Part shown: positions 6,959-10,600 of the stretch, piece by piece
Layout of the letters: each line of letters starts with the position of its first letter
Position numbering within the stretch: the first letter of the stretch is position 1
Origin: Blastococcus sp. CT_GayMR20
GTDB taxonomy: Bacteria > Actinomycetota > Actinomycetes > Mycobacteriales > Geodermatophilaceae
DNA: 10,600 bases
Direction: 5' to 3'
NCBI RefSeq assembly: GCF_004570345.1
Contig: NZ_SPQM01000154.1
Span: 1-10,600 of the forward strand
Notes under the pieces: generated by a model
Seen by the model: only the letters and a program-made list of their open reading frames with translations
Databases searched by the model: none
Told to the model about the DNA's origin: nothing
Program-made: the position numbers and the translations under genes

Positions 6959-7702
6959 GTGCGCGTGACCGGCCGGGTCCTCGTGCTCGGGGGCACGGGG
7001 GAGGCCCGCCGGCTCGCCACGGCGCTGGTCGCCGAGGGGGTCGACGTGCTCACCTCGCTGGCCGGGCGGGTCGCCGACCCGGTCCTGCCACCGGGCGAGG
7101 TGCGCATCGGGGGCTTCGGCGGCGCCGACGGGCTGGTCGACTGGCTGCGGGCCCACCCGGTGCGTGCCGTGGTCGACGCGACGCACCCGTTCGCGGACGT
7201 CATGACCGCGTCGGCGGCGCGGGCGGCGGAGGCCACCGGCGTCCCGCTGCTGCGCCTGCAGCGCCCGGGGTGGACGGCACGACCCGGGGACGACTGGCGG
7301 TGGGTCGGCTCGCTGGAGGAGGCGGCCGAGGCCGTCGCAGGGTTCGGCCACGTCTTCCTCACCACCGGCCGCACCGGCCTGGCGGCCTTCGCCGGGCTGA
7401 CCCAGGAGGTGGTGGTCCGCTCCGTCGACCCGCCGGAGCCGCCGCTGCCCGCGCGCACCACCGTCGTGCTCGAGCGCGGGCCGTTCAGCCTCGCCGACGA
7501 GCTCGCGCTGCTGCGCGAGCACGGGGTCGACGTCGTCGTCACCAAGGACTCGGGGGGGCACCTCACCGAGGCCAAGCTGACCGCGGCCCGCGAGCTGGGG
7601 CTGCCGGTCGTGCTGGTCCGGCGCCCGGCGCTCCCTCCCCGGGTGCCGACGGTCGCGACGGTCGAGGAGGCCCTGGCCTGGGTCCGCACTCAGCTCGGGT
7701 AG
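6959..7702 (+). CDS. cobK: Precorrin-6A reductase CobK (CbiJ)
   Basis: NADPH-dependent reductase of the macrocycle, converting precorrin-6A to precorrin-6B, the substrate of CobL. The 247 residues are normal for the family. Motifs are VLVLGGTGEARRLA (7-20), the nucleotide-binding loop; VVDATHPFAD (71-80); TTGRTGLAAF (135-144); LERGPF (171-176); and VVTKDSGGHLTEAKL (193-207). The GTG at 6959 is the longest start and GTG at 6965 (M-TGRVLVLGG) is possible; neither has a strong Shine-Dalgarno. It is a single-gene plus-strand unit, divergent from cbiD (20 bases) and convergent with cobIJ (13-base overlap). It therefore needs a promoter inside cbiD coding sequence, or read-through from cobLM across antisense cbiD. 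Confidence 0.96.
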   Translation: MRVTGRVLVLGGTGEARRLATALVAEGVDVLTSLAGRVADPVLPPGEVRIGGFGGADGLVDWLRAHPVRAVVDATHPFADVMTASAARAAEATGVPLLRLQRPGWTARPGDDWRWVGSLEEAAEAVAGFGHVFLTTGRTGLAAFAGLTQEVVVRSVDPPEPPLPARTTVVLERGPFSLADELALLREHGVDVVVTKDSGGHLTEAKLTAARELGLPVVLVRRPALPPRVPTVATVEEALAWVRTQLG

Positions 7703-9186
7703 GTCCTGGGCGTCCAGACGGCGCCGCCCGCGCCCACCCGGGTGCGCGACGAGCCGATGATCAGCAGGCAGCGCATGTCGACGGTCCCGGGGTCCAGGTC
7801 GCCCAGCGTCGTCACGGTCAGCTGCTCCTCGGGCCCGCCGACGTCCCGGCCGACGACGACCACGGTGTCCGGCACCCGGACCTCCAGCAGCACCCTCTGC
7901 GCCTCGCCGAGCTGGTGCGGGCGGTGCTTGGACCGGGGGTTGTAGAGGGCGATCACCAGGTCGGCGGCGGCCGCGTGACGCAGCCGGTCGACGACGACGT
8001 CCCAGGGCTTGAGGACGTCGGAGAGCGACAGGACGCAGAAGTCGTGCCCGAGCGGGGCGCCGGCCCGTGACGCGACCGCCTGCGCGGCCGTGAGCCCCGG
8101 AACCACGCGCACCGGGACGTCCGCGAACTCGGGCTGCCCGGCCACCTCCAGCACCGCGGCGGCCATGGCGAACACGCCGGGATCCCCGCTGGACACCACC
8201 GCCACCCGCCGTCCCGACCGGGCGAGCGCCAGCGCGTGGGCGGCCCGCTCGGCCTCGACCCGGTTGTCGGTCGGGAACCGCTCCTGGCGGGGGTTCACCG
8301 GCACCCGGTCCAGGTAGGGGCCGTAGCCGATCAGCACCTCGGCGGTGGCGAGGGCGTCGGCCGCCTCGGGCGTCGTCCAGTGGCGCGCGCCGGGGCCGAG
8401 ACCCACCACGACCACCTCGCCGGCTGCCTGGTCGCCGGCGGCGTGCCGGTCCGCCAGAGGCAGGTCGTCGGTCAGCGGGCTGGGCAGCAGGGCCAGCGAG
8501 AAGTACGGGACGCTCGCCGGATCCACCTCGGCGAGGGGCATCGCCCGCTGCCGGTCGGTCGTCGCGCGCTCGACGTAGAGAGCGCGGTCGAGGACACCGG
8601 CGCGCTCGCAGGCCTCGCGGACCTGGGGGAACGTGCGCCCGAGCTTCATCACCGCCGCCGAGTCCGTCGTCGACAGCCACTCGGTGAGCTCGTCGGCGCC
8701 CAGCGTGCCGGGCAGGACGGTGAGCACCTCGTCGCGTTCGACCAGCGGCCGTCCGACGGCCGCCGCGGCTCCGCTGACGCTGGTCACGCCGGGGACGACC
8801 TCGGTCGGGTACCGGTGTGCGAGCCGCTTGTGCATGTGCATGTACGAGCCGTAGAAGAACGGATCGCCCTCGGCGAGGACGACGACGTTCCGCCCGGCGT
8901 CCAGGTGGGCGGCCAGCCGCGCGGCGGCGGCCTCGTAGAACTCGTCGATGGCGCCCTGGTAGCCGCCGGGGTGGTCCGTGCTCTCGGTCGTGACCGGGTA
9001 GACGAGCAGCTCCTCGACCTGGCCCTCGCGCAGGTAGGGCGCGGCGATCCCGCGGGCGACCGACCGGCCGTGCTGCGCGGCGTGGAAGGCCACGACGTCC
9101 GCTGCGCCGATCAGCCGGGCGGCCTTCACCGTGACCAGCTCCGGGTCGCCGGGGCCGAGCCCGACCCCGTACAGGCGGCCGCTCAT
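7690..9186 (-). CDS. cobIJ: Fused precorrin-2 C20-methyltransferase / precorrin-3B C17-methyltransferase CobIJ
   Basis: A bifunctional fusion of two tetrapyrrole methylases. CobI makes precorrin-3A by C20 methylation; CobJ contracts the ring of precorrin-3B with C17 methylation to give precorrin-4. The 498 residues suit the known actinobacterial fusion. The CobI half (about 1-245) has YGVGLGPGDPELVTV (6-20), LAEGDPFFYGSYMHMH (104-119) and EVVPGVTSVSGAA (129-141). The CobJ half (about 256-498) has VVVVGLGPGA (258-267), LIGYGPYLDRV (285-295), VVSSGDPGVFAMA (330-342), VVPGLTAAQA (361-370), HDFCVLSLSDVLKPW (381-395) and ALYNPRS (413-419). The ATG at 9186 is 13 bases after the cobH stop with only a weak Shine-Dalgarno-like GCAGG, so it is probably translated from the cobG-cobH transcript. 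Its 3' end overlaps the cobK 3' end by 13 bases. CobG, encoded upstream, acts between its two activities. Confidence 0.97.
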   Translation of the reverse strand: MSGRLYGVGLGPGDPELVTVKAARLIGAADVVAFHAAQHGRSVARGIAAPYLREGQVEELLVYPVTTESTDHPGGYQGAIDEFYEAAAARLAAHLDAGRNVVVLAEGDPFFYGSYMHMHKRLAHRYPTEVVPGVTSVSGAAAAVGRPLVERDEVLTVLPGTLGADELTEWLSTTDSAAVMKLGRTFPQVREACERAGVLDRALYVERATTDRQRAMPLAEVDPASVPYFSLALLPSPLTDDLPLADRHAAGDQAAGEVVVVGLGPGARHWTTPEAADALATAEVLIGYGPYLDRVPVNPRQERFPTDNRVEAERAAHALALARSGRRVAVVSSGDPGVFAMAAAVLEVAGQPEFADVPVRVVPGLTAAQAVASRAGAPLGHDFCVLSLSDVLKPWDVVVDRLRHAAAADLVIALYNPRSKHRPHQLGEAQRVLLEVRVPDTVVVVGRDVGGPEEQLTVTTLGDLDPGTVDMRCLLIIGSSRTRVGAGGAVWTPRTYPS

Positions 9187-9199
9187 GCCTGCTGCCCGC

Positions 9200-9832
9200 T
9201 CATTCGACGTCGCTCGCGATCGCGTTCACGGCCGCGGCGGTGATCGCGCTGCCACCCCGGCGGCCGCGGACCACGAGGAAGTCGAGGTCGGAGGCGGCGA
9301 GGGCGTCCTTCGACTCGACGGCGCCGATGAACCCGACCGGGATGCCGATTACGGCGGCCGGCCGGGGAGCTCCCGAGGCCACCATCTCCAGCAGGTGGAA
9401 GAGCGCGGTGGGGGCGTTGCCGATGGCGACGACCGCGCCGTCGAGGCGGTCGCCCCAGAGCTCCAGCGCTGCGGCGGTGCGGGTGGTGCCCAGCTCGGCG
9501 GCCAGCGCGGGGGTGCGCGGGTCGTTCAGCGTGCAGAGCACCTCGTTGTCCTTCGGCAGCCGGCGCCGGGTGATGCCGGAGGCGACCATCTGGGCGTCGC
9601 AGAGCACGGGCGCGCCGCGTTCGAGCGCCGCGCGCGCGCGTCCGACCACGGCTGCGGAGAAGGCCAGGTCCTGCACGAGGTCGACCTGCCCGCAGGCGTG
9701 GATCATGCGCACCGCCACCCGGGCGACGTCCTCGGGCAGGGCGCCGAGATCGGCCTCGGCCCGGATGGTGGCGAACGACTGCCGGTAGATCTCGGCGCCG
9801 TCCTTCTCGTACTCGTACCTCTGCTCGGACAT
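9200..9832 (-). CDS. cobH: Precorrin-8X methylmutase CobH (CbiC)
   Basis: Moves the methyl group from C11 to C12 of precorrin-8X to give hydrogenobyrinic acid, the last ring-building step before amidation. The 210 residues are the typical size. Motifs are [19 protein letters not shown] (6-24), [10 protein letters not shown] (43-52) with the conserved histidine at 45 expected to be catalytic, [11 protein letters not shown] (77-87), [14 protein letters not shown] (136-149) and [13 protein letters not shown] (163-175). I chose ATG 9832 because family similarity begins there; the frame stays open to 10045, but that part is a shadow of cobG. The cobG stop lies 11 bases upstream and the gap reads CCTCCT, not a Shine-Dalgarno, so initiation probably depends on ribosomes ending cobG. 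cobIJ follows after 13 bases. Confidence 0.97.
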   Translation of the reverse strand: MSEQRYEYEKDGAEIYRQSFATIRAEADLGALPEDVARVAVRMIHACGQVDLVQDLAFSAAVVGRARAALERGAPVLCDAQMVASGITRRRLPKDNEVLCTLNDPRTPALAAELGTTRTAAALELWGDRLDGAVVAIGNAPTALFHLLEMVASGAPRPAAVIGIPVGFIGAVESKDALAASDLDFLVVRGRRGGSAITAAAVNAIASDVE

Positions 9833-9843
9833 CGGCGAGGAGG

Positions 9844-10600
9844 CTACGTGCCGCTCCCGATCCGGTAACCCTGGCCGGTGGCGACCACGTCGACGACCTG
9901 TCCCGACGGGCGCCCGCAGCGTCGCCCGCAACCTGCCCAGTGCTGGCGCGCACCCGCCGCGGGCAGCGTCCCGGCGGTGACCGCGGCTGACGCGTCGGCC
10001 CGCACGTCGGCCAGCGATCTCGCGCAGCCGGGCCGCCCCGCGCACGCGGTCACCCGGAGCCAGGCGCTGTCGGGGTCCAGCACGAGCCCGGCAGCCGAGA
10101 GCTCGGCCGCCGCCGACGCGTCCGGCAGATCCGGGACGACGACGCTGCGCCAGGGTGTCAGCTGGAGGTCGCCCACGGCGGAGCGCGCGAGCAGCTCCAC
10201 CTGCGCCGCCGTGAGCCGGCCCAGCGGGACGACGGCGACGACCGCGGTGCGGCCGTCGTCCTGGGCGACCGCGCCCGCGGGGCCGGTGCCCGGTGCTGAG
10301 GGGACGGCGACCGCCGCTGAGCCGGCCGCGCCGAGGCGGGCGGCGATCCGGGCCGGTCCCTCGTCCAGTTCGGCGACGCGCCAGGCGGTGCCGCCCTGCT
10401 GGTCCCGCACGTCGTGGAAGGCGCGGGTGGCGGCGAGCGCGAGCGCGACCGCGCCGTCGGGACCGGTGCGCAGCCCGGAGTCGGATCCGGCGAGCAGCAG
10501 GGCCACGGTCCCGCCGTCGAGGGCCAGCAGCCCGACGTCGGCACCCAGTCCGGCCACGTCGCCTCGACCGTCGTCGAAGGCGGCGAGGAACCGGCCGGGC
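9844..10600 (-). CDS. cobG: Precorrin-3B synthase CobG, partial (N-terminus off right edge)
   Basis: O2-dependent monooxygenase of the nitrite/sulfite reductase fold that hydroxylates C20 and forms the lactone, converting precorrin-3A to precorrin-3B. It is the hallmark of the aerobic pathway. About 251 C-terminal residues are visible; the frame is open to the edge, and family members are usually around 370-450 residues. The visible part begins [15 protein letters not shown], then GADVGLLAL. Near the end come four cysteines in C-x5-C (codons beginning 10044 and 10026) and C-x3-C (9930 and 9918), the sulfite-reductase-type [4Fe-4S] ligand pattern. The conserved VVPDLPD lies mid-way. The stop is TAG at 9846-9844, 11 bases before cobH, so cobG-cobH-cobIJ is one operon. 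The cluster ligands are intact, so the enzyme is probably functional. Confidence 0.93.
   Translation of the reverse strand, partial: PGRFLAAFDDGRGDVAGLGADVGLLALDGGTVALLLAGSDSGLRTGPDGAVALALAATRAFHDVRDQQGGTAWRVAELDEGPARIAARLGAAGSAAVAVPSAPGTGPAGAVAQDDGRTAVVAVVPLGRLTAAQVELLARSAVGDLQLTPWRSVVVPDLPDASAAAELSAAGLVLDPDSAWLRVTACAGRPGCARSLADVRADASAAVTAGTLPAAGARQHWAGCGRRCGRPSGQVVDVVATGQGYRIGSGT

Noticed and set aside
6935..8680. Long minus-strand open frame (581 codons) across cobK and the cobIJ 3' half
   Set aside because: It is antisense to cobK and an alternate frame of cobIJ, both strongly recognised families, and its composition is Arg/Gly/Pro-rich without motifs.
9833..10045. N-terminal extension of cobH
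   Set aside because: The extra 71 codons fall inside the conserved cysteine region of cobG and are Arg-rich shadow sequence. CobH similarity starts at 9832.
1..10600. CRISPR arrays, tRNA/rRNA genes, insertion sequences, phage or defence genes
   Set aside because: No spaced direct repeats, transposase motifs, terminal inverted repeats or structural RNA genes were seen. Apart from the riboswitch leader and tiny spacers, the window is fully occupied by cobalamin genes.

Overview
This window is a dense block of cobalamin (vitamin B12) biosynthesis genes from a very GC-rich bacterium (by eye well above 70% G+C). An actinobacterium is most likely. The gene set includes the fused precorrin methylases CobIJ and CobL, an oxygen-type CobG, GTG starts and almost no intergenic space. 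The gene order resembles the mycobacterial cobG-cobH-cobIJ / cobL-cobM-cobK cluster. Family-level placement (for example Geodermatophilaceae or relatives) is only a guess. Nearly every base is assigned; the only gap over 200 bases holds a cobalamin riboswitch.

Layout. Left edge, minus strand: a MoxR/ChlI-type AAA+ chelatase ATPase (start 1174, C-terminus off the left edge), preceded by an adenosylcobalamin riboswitch (about 1240-1356). Next, minus strand: cobQ (1382-2896) and cobD/cbiB (2893-3840), joined by a GTGA stop/start overlap. After a 44-base divergent spacer come, on the plus strand, cobL (3885-5114) and cobM (5119-5859). Then cbiD on the minus strand (5856-6938), whose stop codon shares one CTAG palindrome with the cobM stop. 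After a 20-base divergent spacer comes cobK on the plus strand (6959-7702). It overlaps by 13 bases the end of the minus-strand run cobG (N-terminus off the right edge) - cobH - cobIJ.

How the genes work together. CobI methylates C20 of precorrin-2, CobG oxidises precorrin-3A to precorrin-3B, CobJ contracts the ring and methylates C17, CobM methylates C11, and the C1 methylation is apparently done by CbiD. CobK reduces precorrin-6A, CobL methylates C5 and C15 and decarboxylates, and CobH moves the C11 methyl to give hydrogenobyrinic acid. The chelatase ATPase is the likely motor for CobN-type cobalt insertion. CobQ amidates cobyrinic acid a,c-diamide four times and CobD attaches aminopropanol to give cobinamide. 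CobA, CobB, CobN, CobO, CobP, CobV, CobU and any CobF or CobE are not in the window.

Most interesting points: (1) aerobic (CobG, late-chelation ATPase) and anaerobic-type (CbiD) enzymes are mixed, with cbiD lying in reverse orientation exactly where cobM and cobK would otherwise adjoin; (2) the only B12 riboswitch seen controls the chelatase ATPase and not the ring-modification genes; (3) a possible six-codon leader ORF lies between that riboswitch and the chelatase start. I did not find a clearly unprecedented system here; the novelty is in pathway composition and layout.
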